Shown here in pieces: positions 43,132-52,462 of a DNA stretch of 64,000 nucleotides. The stretch comes from Paenochrobactrum gallinarii (GTDB lineage Bacteria; Pseudomonadota; Alphaproteobacteria; Rhizobiales; Rhizobiaceae). A model generated the notes under the pieces. It was not told where the DNA came from and made no database searches. It saw only the letters and a program-made list of their open reading frames with translations. Every line of letters starts with the position of its first letter. Within the stretch, counting starts at the first letter, position 1. A program made the translations under genes and the position numbers. The stretch lies in contig NZ_JACIIU010000009.1 in NCBI RefSeq assembly GCF_014205685.1, positions 41,267 to 105,266 of the forward strand. The letters run 5' to 3'.

Positions 43132-44462
43132 AGTCTCCCAGCCTCATCAGACGTCTCATGTTTTCTGTCACCGCAGCTGTTATCTCTTTTTGGGTTGTTG
43201 CAGCGGTTGGTGGCATCTTAGTCATGCATGACGAATTTTCAGAAATTTTCGACAGCGCATTGCAAGAAACTACCGAGCGTTTGGCATCACTCATTATCGA
43301 CGACATTTTGCATAATGATCGTACTGATAAGGCTATTGCACTGGAAAACGGCTCAGTTTCATCGTCCCGCCAATATCTGACCTATCAGGCACGCGACGCC
43401 AGCGGGAAAATACTCGTTCACGCTTCAAATATCATTAAAGGCCCTTTTCCGGCTCCTTTGGTTGAAGGCTTCTGGCAGGATGATAAAGCCCGTTATTACA
43501 CAGTAGCAGCAGCTGATAACACTATATTTGTTCAAGTCGCAGACCAGATGAAAAACCGGCGCGAAGCCACCAATGAAGGCGCACTTGCACTCTTATTGCC
43601 TATTTTGGTGCTGGTGCCGCTCAGCCTTTATATCATCCGGCTAGTGGCGCGACGCTCGGTCAACCCGATCGATCATTTGCGCCAGTTAATTGCTGCAAAA
43701 GACAGTGGGGATCTTACACCTATTCAGGCAGAAGGATTAGCACTCGAATTGCAGCCGATTGTGCATTCCGTCAATACGCTGATGGGACGTGTGCAATCCG
43801 CCCTTGAGGCCGAGCGGGCTTTTACCGCCAACAGCGCGCATGAATTGCGCACCCCCATTGCCGGAGCCTTGGCACACACGCAATTGCTGATGACCGAGGT
43901 CAAAGGTGCCGCAAACCATGCCCGCGTTGAACAAATCGAATCGTCACTGCAAAAGCTGAAAAGACTGGTTGAAAAACTAATGCAGCTGGCACGTGCCGAA
44001 GCAAATATTGCTCTGGCCGATAAACCTGCTGATCTTTTGCGCGTTGTCGATCATCTGGCTGAAGAGTTTCAGCGTAAATCCTCGGCAAGTGATCGGATTA
44101 TTTATGAGCGCCATTCTCAGGCACGATTATTCAAACCGGTTAACAGCGATGCCTTTGCGATTGTCTTACGCAATTTGATTGAAAATGCTCTGTTACATGG
44201 TGCCAAAAATGAACCAGTCACCATTCGCGTGGAAAAAGACGGCTCCATCCGCATTATCAATGGCGGCAAAAGCTTGTCTGCGGATGAGTTGATGAATGCA
44301 CAAAAGCGCTTTGCCCGTGGTGCCACAACGGCACCTGGCTCCGGCTTAGGCATTCCTATTGCCATGGAAATTGCGCAGCAAATGCAGGCACAACTTCAGT
44401 TCCTGTCACCGGCTGCCGGACAAAATGATGGTTTTGAAGCCCGCTTAAACTTTACAAGTTAA
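43128..44462 (+). CDS. PmrB/QseC-like sensor histidine kinase
   Basis: 444 residues. Two membrane segments (about 9-32 and 152-173) flank a periplasmic domain of roughly 120 residues. A HAMP-like stretch (RSVNPIDHLRQLI) leads to the H-box NSAHELRTPIAG near residue 240, the N-box LRNLIENALLHGAKN, and a G-box APGSGLGIPIAMEI. The G1 motif is the short form IINGGKSL. This resembles kinases of the PmrB/QseC group, which sense metals, low pH or cationic peptides. It is coupled to the regulator by a 4-nt overlap. Confidence 0.9.
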   Translation: MKSPSLIRRLMFSVTAAVISFWVVAAVGGILVMHDEFSEIFDSALQETTERLASLIIDDILHNDRTDKAIALENGSVSSSRQYLTYQARDASGKILVHASNIIKGPFPAPLVEGFWQDDKARYYTVAAADNTIFVQVADQMKNRREATNEGALALLLPILVLVPLSLYIIRLVARRSVNPIDHLRQLIAAKDSGDLTPIQAEGLALELQPIVHSVNTLMGRVQSALEAERAFTANSAHELRTPIAGALAHTQLLMTEVKGAANHARVEQIESSLQKLKRLVEKLMQLARAEANIALADKPADLLRVVDHLAEEFQRKSSASDRIIYERHSQARLFKPVNSDAFAIVLRNLIENALLHGAKNEPVTIRVEKDGSIRIINGGKSLSADELMNAQKRFARGATTAPGSGLGIPIAMEIAQQMQAQLQFLSPAAGQNDGFEARLNFTS

Positions 44463-44505
44463 CGCGCTTCCTACCCATTTTTATCAAAAACCGAAGCGCT
44501 TCCGA

Positions 44506-45219
44506 CTATTCGATATGACCGCCAAGGAATAATTGCCCGACACGCGGATCAGCCAACAGCTTCGATGCCTCATCATGCATGCGTGTCTGGCCGAGTTCCA
44601 GAACAAGCCCATAGTCAGACATCGCCAAGGCTGCCTTGGCGTTTTGCTCAACCATCAAAATGGTGACACCCTCATCACGCAACCGGATCAGTGTCTGAAA
44701 CACTTCCTGCACCAGATTGGGTGATAAACCAATGGATGGTTCGTCAATCAAAATAAGCTTCGGATCAAGCAATAAAGCGCGTGCTACTTCCAACTGTTTC
44801 TGCTGCCCGCCGGATAGTTCGATGGCTTTGCGATCTTTATATTGACGCAGCATCGGAAACTGATCCATCACCATTTCAATGCGCTCACGCACTTTGGCCT
44901 GATCACTGGCCGTAATGCCGCCAAGCTCCAGATTATGATAAACGGACAGCTGCGGCACCACATTGCGCCCTTGCGGCACATAGGTGACACCATGCGCAAT
45001 CATCTGGCGCGGGGTTTGGCGGGTAATATCTTTTCCATCGAGCAGTATTTGCCCGGAATGAATATTAAGAAGGCCAAAAATCGCCTTGAAAACCGTTGAT
45101 TTACCGGCACCATTAGGGCCAATAACAGTGGTGATCGACGCATTAGGAATGGTGAAAGATACACCATTCAAAATGGTGATTTTACCATAACCACCATGAA
45201 CATCTTTAAGTTCAAGCAT
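44506..45219 (-). CDS. LivF-type ABC ATPase, second Liv system
   Basis: 237 residues. Walker A GPNGAGKSTVF near residue 34, signature ELSGGQQKQLEVARAL, Walker B LILIDEPSIGLSP, and LMVEQNAKAAL. HGVTYVPQGRNVVPQLSV is a LivF hallmark. It is the last gene of a five-gene operon on the minus strand, 3 nt after the LivG-type gene. Ligand unknown. Confidence 0.92.
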   Translation of the reverse strand: MLELKDVHGGYGKITILNGVSFTIPNASITTVIGPNGAGKSTVFKAIFGLLNIHSGQILLDGKDITRQTPRQMIAHGVTYVPQGRNVVPQLSVYHNLELGGITASDQAKVRERIEMVMDQFPMLRQYKDRKAIELSGGQQKQLEVARALLLDPKLILIDEPSIGLSPNLVQEVFQTLIRLRDEGVTILMVEQNAKAALAMSDYGLVLELGQTRMHDEASKLLADPRVGQLFLGGHIE

Positions 45220-45222
45220 CTG

Positions 45223-45969
45223 TTATCCTCCCAGATAAGCGTCGATAACCATCTGGTTTGAACGAATTTCGTCCGGTGTTCCTTCCGCGATAATGCGCCC
45301 TTCAGCAAGCACAATAATGCGGGTGCAAAGACTCATGACAAATTCCATATTGTGTTCAATCACCACAAAAGTCGTGCCATGTTCGGCATTATAGGTCGTC
45401 AGGCGCTCTTTCAGATTGCTCAGCATCGTCAGATTAACGCCGCCTGCCGGCTCATCAAGCAAGACAAGGCTTGGCTCCGCCATAAAAGCCATCGCCACAT
45501 CAACAAGCTTTTGCTGTCCGTAAGAAAGAGAACCGGCAAGCTCATCCCGCAAATGCTCAAGACGGAAGAAAGAAATCATCTGCTCAGCCTCAGCTGTCAG
45601 CCCCGCATCCGCAGGGCCAAACAGGCGGGATGTCATGGTGCCTTTATGCTCCTGACCGGCAAGAATAATATTCTCGATCACCGACATTTTCGGAAAGACC
45701 GAAAGCTGCTGGAATGTACGCCCGACCCCAAGCTTGTTCAGGTCAGAAGCGCGCATACCTGAAACCTTATTGCCATTGATACGCACTTCACCACTATTGG
45801 GCTGAAGCTGGCCAAGGATACAATTAAACAGCGTTGATTTTCCCGAACCGTTAGGCCCGATCAAGCCAAGGATTTCGCCTTGCTGAACATCAAATGACAC
45901 ATCACGCACAGCATGAATTCCACCGAAGCGTTTTTCGATATTGCGCACTGAAAGCACAGGATTGCTCAT
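45223..45969 (-). CDS. LivG-type ABC ATPase, second Liv system
   Basis: 248 residues. Walker A GPNGSGKSTLF, LGVGRTFQQLSVFPKMSV, signature SLSYGQQKLVDVAMA (LSYGQ form), Walker B LVLLDEPAGG and VIEHNMEFV. It overlaps the LivM-type gene by four bases. It works with the LivF-type ATPase to power uptake. Confidence 0.92.
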   Translation of the reverse strand: MSNPVLSVRNIEKRFGGIHAVRDVSFDVQQGEILGLIGPNGSGKSTLFNCILGQLQPNSGEVRINGNKVSGMRASDLNKLGVGRTFQQLSVFPKMSVIENIILAGQEHKGTMTSRLFGPADAGLTAEAEQMISFFRLEHLRDELAGSLSYGQQKLVDVAMAFMAEPSLVLLDEPAGGVNLTMLSNLKERLTTYNAEHGTTFVVIEHNMEFVMSLCTRIIVLAEGRIIAEGTPDEIRSNQMVIDAYLGG

Positions 45970-46949
45970 TTTAACCGCGCCCCCTGCTGCATATCACCGC
46001 GAACCTGTTGCTTTGGCCAGAACTTGTCGCGCAATTTATCCCATACGCCAATCAAACCGGACGGCACAAAAACCAGCATGACAATAACCAATGCCGAATA
46101 GATGATCAGATAATAACCTTCGGTAAAACGCAGCACTTCCGGCAGCAAAATGACAACTGCGGCACCAATAAATGGCCCGAAGAAAAAGCCTGAACCACCA
46201 ACGACAACCATCAGCAAAATTTTCAACGAATGGCCGACATTGAACGAACCAGGCTCAATAAATTGCACCAGCGGCGTAATCAAAGAACCGGCAAGCCCGC
46301 CATAAACAGAGCCAATCGCAAAGGCCAGCAAAGTGATGCGACGCGTATCAACGCCCAAGCTTTCAGCTCTTATCGGATTTTCGCGCAGTGCCTTAAACGC
46401 ACGCCCCCACGGAGAGCGTACAATGCCCCAAAAGATCAAAGCCGCAATCACAGTCACGCTCAGGGTAAAATAGTAAAAAGGCAGGCTTTTATTCGCCGAG
46501 AACAACCATAAATCAGGGCGCGGCATACCAACCAGCCCGTAATTACCACCCGTCAGCCATTCTTCATTACGCAGAACAAGAAAGACCAGCGTGTTAAAAG
46601 CAAGCGTTACAAAAGCCAAAAAATGACCTTTGACACGCAAGGCCGGATAGCCAAGCACGAGCCCTACCAAAAAGCACAAAAACAATCCGACAGGCATAGC
46701 AAGCAGCCAGTGCCAGCCAGCCAGTGTCAGCAAGGCGGTTGTATAAGCGCCAATTGCCATAAAGGATGCCTGAGCCAGCGAGATTTGCCCCGCATAACCA
46801 AGTGTCAGATTAAGCCCCATCGCCGCGATTGAGAAAATCAGCCATGAGGTTAAAATGTAAATAATGTAATTGCCTTGCCCCAACGGAGCCAGTACCGCCA
46901 ACAGCAGAAGCACGGCAATGACAAAATAGCGTGTCGCCGCGCTCATCAC
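45966..46949 (-). CDS. LivM-type ABC permease, second Liv system
   Basis: 327 residues, about ten hydrophobic segments. LivM marks are LTLGYAGQISLAQASFMAIG near residue 50 and VRSPWGRAFKALRENPIRAE (coupling loop), then GVDTRRITLLAFAIGSVYGG. The C-terminal tail is charged (FWPKQQVRGDMQQGARLK). It overlaps both neighbours by four bases. Confidence 0.91.
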   Translation of the reverse strand: MMSAATRYFVIAVLLLLAVLAPLGQGNYIIYILTSWLIFSIAAMGLNLTLGYAGQISLAQASFMAIGAYTTALLTLAGWHWLLAMPVGLFLCFLVGLVLGYPALRVKGHFLAFVTLAFNTLVFLVLRNEEWLTGGNYGLVGMPRPDLWLFSANKSLPFYYFTLSVTVIAALIFWGIVRSPWGRAFKALRENPIRAESLGVDTRRITLLAFAIGSVYGGLAGSLITPLVQFIEPGSFNVGHSLKILLMVVVGGSGFFFGPFIGAAVVILLPEVLRFTEGYYLIIYSALVIVMLVFVPSGLIGVWDKLRDKFWPKQQVRGDMQQGARLK

Positions 46950-47824
46950 ACTGCCCTCCCTTCTGACGTACCCATAATGCCCTGCGGGCGCACCAGAATG
47001 ATGACAATCAACAGCACCAGCGGTACTGCTGCACGATATTGTGCCGTTACATAAGCTGCGGTCAGGTTATCAAGAACGCCAATCAAAAGACCGCCAACCA
47101 ATGCGCCGCGGATCTGGTTAAACCCGCCAACAATGGCCGCGATAAAAGCAATCAGACCCAATGTTTCACCATTGGAGAACTTGGCCAGATAAACCGGACT
47201 GATCAGATAAGAGGCAACAGTTGCCAAGGCAGCATTAATCAAAAATGTATAGAGGATCATCCGCTTGACATTAACGCCGAGAATTTCTGCCACGGCCGGA
47301 TTTTGTGCCGTTGCCTGCATCGAGCGTCCGGTGCGGGTACGGTTTAAAAACAATGTCAGCAAAACAACAATAGCCAGTGACAAGCCAAGATTGAGCATAT
47401 CGCGCAAGGATAAAACCGCGCCGAAAATTTCAATCGGATCATTCGGGAACATAGATGGGAACGGCTGCGCTTCAGCTGAATAAAACTCTTTGACGCTTTC
47501 TTTCAAAAAGATACCCAGCGCCATCGTCGCAATAATCAACGTGATGCCACCATGTGGCAATATCGGTTCGACCAGCAATTTCTTGAACAGCAGTCCAAGC
47601 ACGATCATTGCGATCACCAGCCCGATCAGCATAGCCGGCCAGAATGACATGCCGAAAATGCCCATTGCCGCCAGCACAAAAAAAGCGGGCAGCATTACAA
47701 ATTCACCTTGAGCAAAATTGACCGTCTGCGCAGCTTGCCAGACCAGCGTAAAACCTATCGCCGCAAGCGCATAGATAGAGCCGGTTGCAAGACCGGACAA
47801 AACAACCTGTAGGAACTGGGACAT
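46946..47824 (-). CDS. LivH-type ABC permease, second Liv system
   Basis: 292 residues from ATG 47824, where the family start (MSQFLQVVLSGLATGSIYAL) begins; an earlier in-frame ATG adds 16 unlike residues. NFAQGEFVMLPAFF and the loop GETLGLIAFIAAIVGGFNQI are typical. It forms the membrane channel with the LivM-type protein. It follows the binding-protein gene by 65 nt. Confidence 0.91.
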   Translation of the reverse strand: MSQFLQVVLSGLATGSIYALAAIGFTLVWQAAQTVNFAQGEFVMLPAFFVLAAMGIFGMSFWPAMLIGLVIAMIVLGLLFKKLLVEPILPHGGITLIIATMALGIFLKESVKEFYSAEAQPFPSMFPNDPIEIFGAVLSLRDMLNLGLSLAIVVLLTLFLNRTRTGRSMQATAQNPAVAEILGVNVKRMILYTFLINAALATVASYLISPVYLAKFSNGETLGLIAFIAAIVGGFNQIRGALVGGLLIGVLDNLTAAYVTAQYRAAVPLVLLIVIILVRPQGIMGTSEGRAV

Positions 47825-47889
47825 TTTACGACCTGAAAGAACCAGAGAGCTGCGCGGCGGCAAAGCCGCCACGCTGCATTAGGAATAGA

Positions 47890-49026
47890 TTAATTAGCCG
47901 GAACAGTGCCAATGACGGTCGGAACTCCGTCTTTCACCTGAACCATAAAGCTCGGGCGTGACATTTCTCCGCGATCATCCCAGCAAGTATCCAGCGCGAT
48001 TTTTGGATAGTCAGCCGCAGTCAGGCAAAGACCACGCATTTTCTCAGCAAAGGCTTCGCCATCCAGTTTGCCAACCATGTCAGTGACATATTTTGTTGTC
48101 CAAACACCCACATAGCCTTTGAGCGCATCATGGGTTGGTTTGCGCTTATAGGCTTCTTCAAATTTCTTCGAAAATTCGCCAATAGCCGGAACATCGGTTG
48201 CCGCAGCGGTAATGCCCACATGAGCAATCGCACCATCTGCTGCCGGACCTGCCAGCTCCACAACTTTTGCTTCCGTCAGCGTCACTTCACCAATCAGCGG
48301 CATATTCAGGCCCTGCTTTTTGGCTTCAATCAGAAAACGAGCAGATTCTTCCTGATTCATATAAACGAAAATAGCTTCAGGATTGGCCTGTTTCAGCTTG
48401 GCAACGTCAGCCGCATAATCGGTTTGCGCTTGCTCAGACGCCACATCGATGACCACTTCAATACCGGCTTTTTTCATCTCTTCGACAAAAACATCATGGC
48501 CGCCTTTGCCGAATTCATTGTTCAGCCATGCGACGCCAACTTTTTTGGCTTTCAATGTGTCGGTGAAATAAGGGGTCAGTGCCGGTACGCCCTTCTGAGC
48601 GCCGGTTGAGGTACGGAACACAAAAGGATTGCCTTTTTCGACAATGCTTGGCGCTTCAGAACCCACAAATTGCGGAATGCTGTTTTGCTGCGCAACCAGC
48701 ATATTGACCATAGTCGAACCGGAATAAATCGTGCCAAGAATTGCATAAGCACCATCATCGATGGCTTTTTGCACCAATGCACGCGAAACCTGCGGATCGG
48801 TCTGGGTGTCATATTCACCAAGCTCGACCTTCTTGCCCAGAATACCGCCATCAGCATTGACTTCATCAATGGCAATCTTAATGCCATCGCGCCAGTTGGT
48901 GCCGGCAGGTGCGCCCGGCCCTGACAGCTCAACAACCATACCAAGTTTCACAACATCCTCTGCCTTTGCAGAAGACGAAAATGCAACGACAGCAGCCGAC
49001 AACGCCAAAAGATATTTACGATACAT
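47890..49026 (-). CDS. Periplasmic binding protein of the second Liv-type transporter
   Basis: 378 residues. The signal peptide is MYRKYLLALSAAVVAFSSSA, with cleavage after AKA. The type I fold shows VKLGMVVELSGPGAPAGTNW, NADGGILGKKVELGEYDTQTD and ILGTIYSGSTMVNMLVAQ. A very strong ribosome-binding site (GGGGGAGGA) lies 5 nt before ATG 49026; the longer open frame upstream is not part of the gene. The ligand is unknown: such proteins bind branched-chain amino acids, amides, urea or aromatics. A pair of cysteines near the C-terminus (GLCLTAAD and DTCWDD) may form a disulfide. Confidence 0.9.
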   Translation of the reverse strand: MYRKYLLALSAAVVAFSSSAKAEDVVKLGMVVELSGPGAPAGTNWRDGIKIAIDEVNADGGILGKKVELGEYDTQTDPQVSRALVQKAIDDGAYAILGTIYSGSTMVNMLVAQQNSIPQFVGSEAPSIVEKGNPFVFRTSTGAQKGVPALTPYFTDTLKAKKVGVAWLNNEFGKGGHDVFVEEMKKAGIEVVIDVASEQAQTDYAADVAKLKQANPEAIFVYMNQEESARFLIEAKKQGLNMPLIGEVTLTEAKVVELAGPAADGAIAHVGITAAATDVPAIGEFSKKFEEAYKRKPTHDALKGYVGVWTTKYVTDMVGKLDGEAFAEKMRGLCLTAADYPKIALDTCWDDRGEMSRPSFMVQVKDGVPTVIGTVPAN

Positions 49027-49544
49027 TGAGTTCCTCCCCCGGAAATTCCAACCAGCAATCGTGCGACGAGCGTTTAGCGTTCTCATCCAAAAATTCTGGA
49101 TGGCCACATAGCAAACGCGTAAATCCTCCTAAACACGTCACTTACATTCTCATTAATCGGGATACTCGGGGAATTATCGGCTGGCAAGCCGGAAACCGGC
49201 CTTATTCGCAACTTTATTAAAATTTAAGCAGGGCAATGGTAATTTTCAAAACAAATTTCGCTAAATTATAGCTGAAAACAACCCTCAACTCCAAAGGAGA
49301 TGACTGGGTTCGGCCGGACAAATAACATACAGAAAAAAAGGCCGGCAGTTTTCGGTAACCCCTTCCCCACGCGCAGTCAGAATGAGGTCGGAAACGATCA
49401 TAAGCAAGCTACATTCTATGCCGCTGGTTTATGCAGTGCCACCAAAATCAGACAGCCGCCTCCGGAACCGTTTAGGTGGTAGCCTTTTTACATTCAAAGA
49501 TGATCACTCATGGCAAAAAGCTAATTTTGCCATGAGTGAAATTT
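49027..49544. other. Non-coding region between the Liv operon and the aminotransferase operon
   Basis: No convincing gene is seen. Short frames (for example 49300-49482) lack ribosome-binding sites and recognisable sequence. The right side ends in a strong hairpin; the left side must contain the promoter of the Liv operon reading leftwards. Confidence 0.55.
49506..49537 (-). terminator. Terminator-like hairpin after the class III aminotransferase operon
   Basis: ACTCATGGCAAAA pairs perfectly over 13 bp with TTTTGCCATGAGT around a 6-nt loop, 7 nt beyond the aminotransferase stop. A weak T-rich tail follows on the minus strand. Confidence 0.7.
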
Positions 49545-50921
49545 TCAGACGAAGGTATTTAAATTTTTACGTAGCCGATCGACTAACCAATCAATTTCCT
49601 GTCGCGAAATAATTAACGGCGGAGAGAAGACAAGACTGTCACGTACCGCTCGTGTCGTTAACCCAGTTTGGAAGCAGAGATTTCGAACAGGAGTAGCAAG
49701 GCTCGAAACCGGCGTAATCGGTGTACGATTTTTCTTGTCCCGGGTAAGTTCGACTGCTGCCATCAAGCCAACGCCCCGGACTTCCCCGACCAATGGGTGA
49801 TCCAGTAATTCACGCAGTTTTTGCTGAAAATATGGTCCTGTATCTTCGCCTACGCGTTCAACAATACGCTCACGTTTCAGAATACGGATATTTTCAAGAG
49901 CAACAGCTGATGCAACAGGGTGACCGGAATAAGTATAACCGTGGTTCATGCGGCCCGGTTTGTCCATCAAAACCGAAGCGATCTTATCACCAAAAACAGA
50001 TGCGGATATCGGCATATAGCCGGAGGACATCCCCTTGGCGATCGTAATAATGTCTGGCTTGATATCAAAGGTTTGCGAACCAAACCATTTGCCGGTACGG
50101 CCAAAACCACAAATAACTTCATCTGCAATCAACAAAATGTCATGTTTTTTGCAAATTTCCTGTACTCTCGCCCAGTAATTTTCAGGCGGTGTGATAACCC
50201 CACCTGCACCTTGTACAGGCTCACCAATAAAAGCGGCAATATTATCCGCACCAACTGTCTCAATCGTTTTTTCCAAACCTGCGAGCGCAGCAGCACAATG
50301 TTCCTCTGGTGTTTGCCCGCGTCCTTCAGACCACCAAAATGGTGCCGGTGCATGATAAACATCAGCCATCGGCTGGCCTGGAATATCATGCATCGAAGTC
50401 AGTCCGGTCAGAGAGCCGGATCCGATTGATGTACCGTGATAAGCATATTGACGGGAAATAATCGCTTTCTTTGAAGGTTTTCCGGCACGTATCCAATATA
50501 GCCGTGCCAAACGAATATTCGTATCATTCGCCTCTGAACCGGAATTTGCAAAAAACACACGGTTCAGATTGTTAGGCGCGATGGTTGCGATTTCTGCGGC
50601 CAGTTCAACCGTACTTGGCATGGTTGTTTTAAAAAATGTATTATAATATGGCAGCTCGTTCATTTGCTTTGCAGCAACTTCAGCCAGCTCCTTACGGCCA
50701 TATCCGATATTCACACACCATAATCCACCCATACCATCGAGCAAACGCTCACCTTCACTATCGTAAAGATAAACACCCTCTGCCCGCGTAATAACCCGTG
50801 TCCCGCCCTCGGCCACCAGTTCCTGATGGTCAGCAAAGGGATGCATGTGATGCGCAAGATCTAAAGCTTTTAAGCGCACGGTTTCAGGCGATGCATTTGT
50901 AAGTTTAGCAGTTTCAGTCAT
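49545..50921 (-). CDS. Class III (omega) aminotransferase, SpuC-like
   Basis: 458 residues. Fold type I PLP enzyme: GLWCVNIGYGRKELAE, FFANSGSEANDTNIRLAR (phosphate loop), YAYHGTSIGSGS, LIADEVICGFGRTG (cofactor Asp) and IITIAKGMSSGYMPISA (Schiff-base Lys near 290). The layout resembles putrescine-pyruvate and beta-alanine-pyruvate aminotransferases such as SpuC. It should convert a terminal amine to an aldehyde, which the dehydrogenase of the same operon could oxidise. Its start overlaps the M81 gene by eight bases. Substrate not provable from sequence. Confidence 0.88.
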   Translation of the reverse strand: MTETAKLTNASPETVRLKALDLAHHMHPFADHQELVAEGGTRVITRAEGVYLYDSEGERLLDGMGGLWCVNIGYGRKELAEVAAKQMNELPYYNTFFKTTMPSTVELAAEIATIAPNNLNRVFFANSGSEANDTNIRLARLYWIRAGKPSKKAIISRQYAYHGTSIGSGSLTGLTSMHDIPGQPMADVYHAPAPFWWSEGRGQTPEEHCAAALAGLEKTIETVGADNIAAFIGEPVQGAGGVITPPENYWARVQEICKKHDILLIADEVICGFGRTGKWFGSQTFDIKPDIITIAKGMSSGYMPISASVFGDKIASVLMDKPGRMNHGYTYSGHPVASAVALENIRILKRERIVERVGEDTGPYFQQKLRELLDHPLVGEVRGVGLMAAVELTRDKKNRTPITPVSSLATPVRNLCFQTGLTTRAVRDSLVFSPPLIISRQEIDWLVDRLRKNLNTFV

Positions 50922-52458
50922 CGTGACAGAACTCCAGAATAGTTATGGCTGTGTTTGGATTTGATAAATGATCAAGTGGCCATATCGGCCGCTTCAAATT
51001 TTGATAGGGAATTTTGTCCAGTTGCATGCTGGCAATTCCACCGGCATCAACCAGCATGACTTTACGTGCAATAGGTTCAAAAGCTGCACGATGATGATTA
51101 CGGCTTTTGAGTGTAACAACCGACTTTTTACTGGGTTCGACACCAAAAGCACGGAACTGCTCAATGTCGGTTATGGCGAGTGCACGGCTGCTCACAATGA
51201 TTTCAATATCATTGTGCTTGAGCAAAACACATTCCCCCATATCAATTGTAACACCTTGCAAAACCGGTCCGTTAAACAGAATTTTTCCATCATGATATCT
51301 GATAACTTCAACCGTCAAAAATAATGGCGGCGTTATTTCCGGTGCATATTTACCGCCTAGGGCTACATCAATAACCGCCCCCATTCCGGCAGCCTGCGCT
51401 TGCCTGACAACTTCCGGATCACAAATACTGGCATAGGCCGCATTTTTCAGATTAGCGTCAATCATGGCACGTAATAGATTTGGAGAGTCTCCGTATGCCC
51501 CGCCCGCCGGATTATCGGCAAAATCAGCCAGGATAAGTGGCTTATCGACCATTTCAGGCGTTAATGCATCAGCTATTGCGTCCTCAATGCTGGTGAAACG
51601 CAATTGTGTTTCCGTATGGCTCTTCCACAATAAATTACATAATTCATACGCAGGGATATGCAGATCAATATCTGCATCCTGTTCGGCATACAGAACAACG
51701 GCTGTGCCTGTACGTTCAGTATCGGCCCATGGAAAGCCGATGGTAATCCCTGCACTTAGAAGATTATACTCGCTCTTTAACTCGTTCATCCGCTCGAGAA
51801 TAATGTTCATCGGGCCTGCCGGAAAAGTACGCCCGTGATCAGCGGCATCCAGCATTGAAGGCCGCATAATAATTGATTTACTCAATCTTTTTCCGTTTTT
51901 TGGACGAGTAAGTAAATCATTCAAAATTGCCGCAGCGCGTTCTGCGGTCTGAGCCTGGTCTACATGCGGATAAGTTTCGTAAATACATAATGCATCAGCG
52001 GCTTCGACCAAGCGCGGACTTAAATTGGCATGCATATCTAATGTGATAACCATTGGTACTTCAGGGCCGATAATTGCACGTAAGGCACATGCAATATCCC
52101 CTTCCGGATCATCACTTTTTTCCGTTATCATCGCACCATGCAATGCAAGCAAAACACCGTCTGGCTTTGTACTTGCGGCTTCGATCAGGCGGGTTTTCAA
52201 TTGGCTGAAATCAGTTTCTACCATTGGCCCCGACGGACCTGCCGCCGCCGCAAAAGCTATCTCAGCATGCCAGCTATACGTATCACAGGCATTTAAAAAA
52301 CCACCCATCTCGGTGCCGGAAGATGTTAATTTGCTCCGGACATCATTTTCATTTAGCAGTAAAAAGCGCCCTTTGAAATTTTCAAGAGGTGTAAGTATCC
52401 GATTAAAACTATTTGTTTCATGCAACAAGGAAGCAAGAAGTATTCTGGGAAGCGCCAT
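50914..52458 (-). CDS. M81-family metallohydrolase (MlrC-like), first copy
   Basis: 514 residues. Marks of the family: ASLLHETNSFNRILTPLENF at the N-terminus, LLALHGAMITEKSDDPEGD, TLDMHANLS and ETYPHVDQAQTAER (Asp/His zinc ligands), ILADFADNPAGGAYGDS, and a C-terminal domain with VLLKHNDIEIIVSSRAL. MlrC completes breakdown of microcystin by cleaving the linear tetrapeptide, but most M81 genes sit in transport/catabolic clusters whose substrates are unknown. It starts 4 nt after the aldehyde dehydrogenase stop and overlaps the aminotransferase, so all three are coupled. A related but divergent copy lies at 57119-58600. Confidence 0.88.
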   Translation of the reverse strand: MALPRILLASLLHETNSFNRILTPLENFKGRFLLLNENDVRSKLTSSGTEMGGFLNACDTYSWHAEIAFAAAAGPSGPMVETDFSQLKTRLIEAASTKPDGVLLALHGAMITEKSDDPEGDIACALRAIIGPEVPMVITLDMHANLSPRLVEAADALCIYETYPHVDQAQTAERAAAILNDLLTRPKNGKRLSKSIIMRPSMLDAADHGRTFPAGPMNIILERMNELKSEYNLLSAGITIGFPWADTERTGTAVVLYAEQDADIDLHIPAYELCNLLWKSHTETQLRFTSIEDAIADALTPEMVDKPLILADFADNPAGGAYGDSPNLLRAMIDANLKNAAYASICDPEVVRQAQAAGMGAVIDVALGGKYAPEITPPLFLTVEVIRYHDGKILFNGPVLQGVTIDMGECVLLKHNDIEIIVSSRALAITDIEQFRAFGVEPSKKSVVTLKSRNHHRAAFEPIARKVMLVDAGGIASMQLDKIPYQNLKRPIWPLDHLSNPNTAITILEFCHDD

Positions 52459-52462
52459 CAGA

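Noticed and set aside
44462..44512. Terminator between the sensor kinase and the convergent Liv operon
   Set aside because: Only a 7-bp pair (GCGCTTC/GAAGCGC) with a long loop and no T-run was found, too weak to call.
49300..49482. Small gene in the gap between the Liv and aminotransferase operons
   Set aside because: No ribosome-binding site, no recognisable domain and a composition like non-coding DNA.
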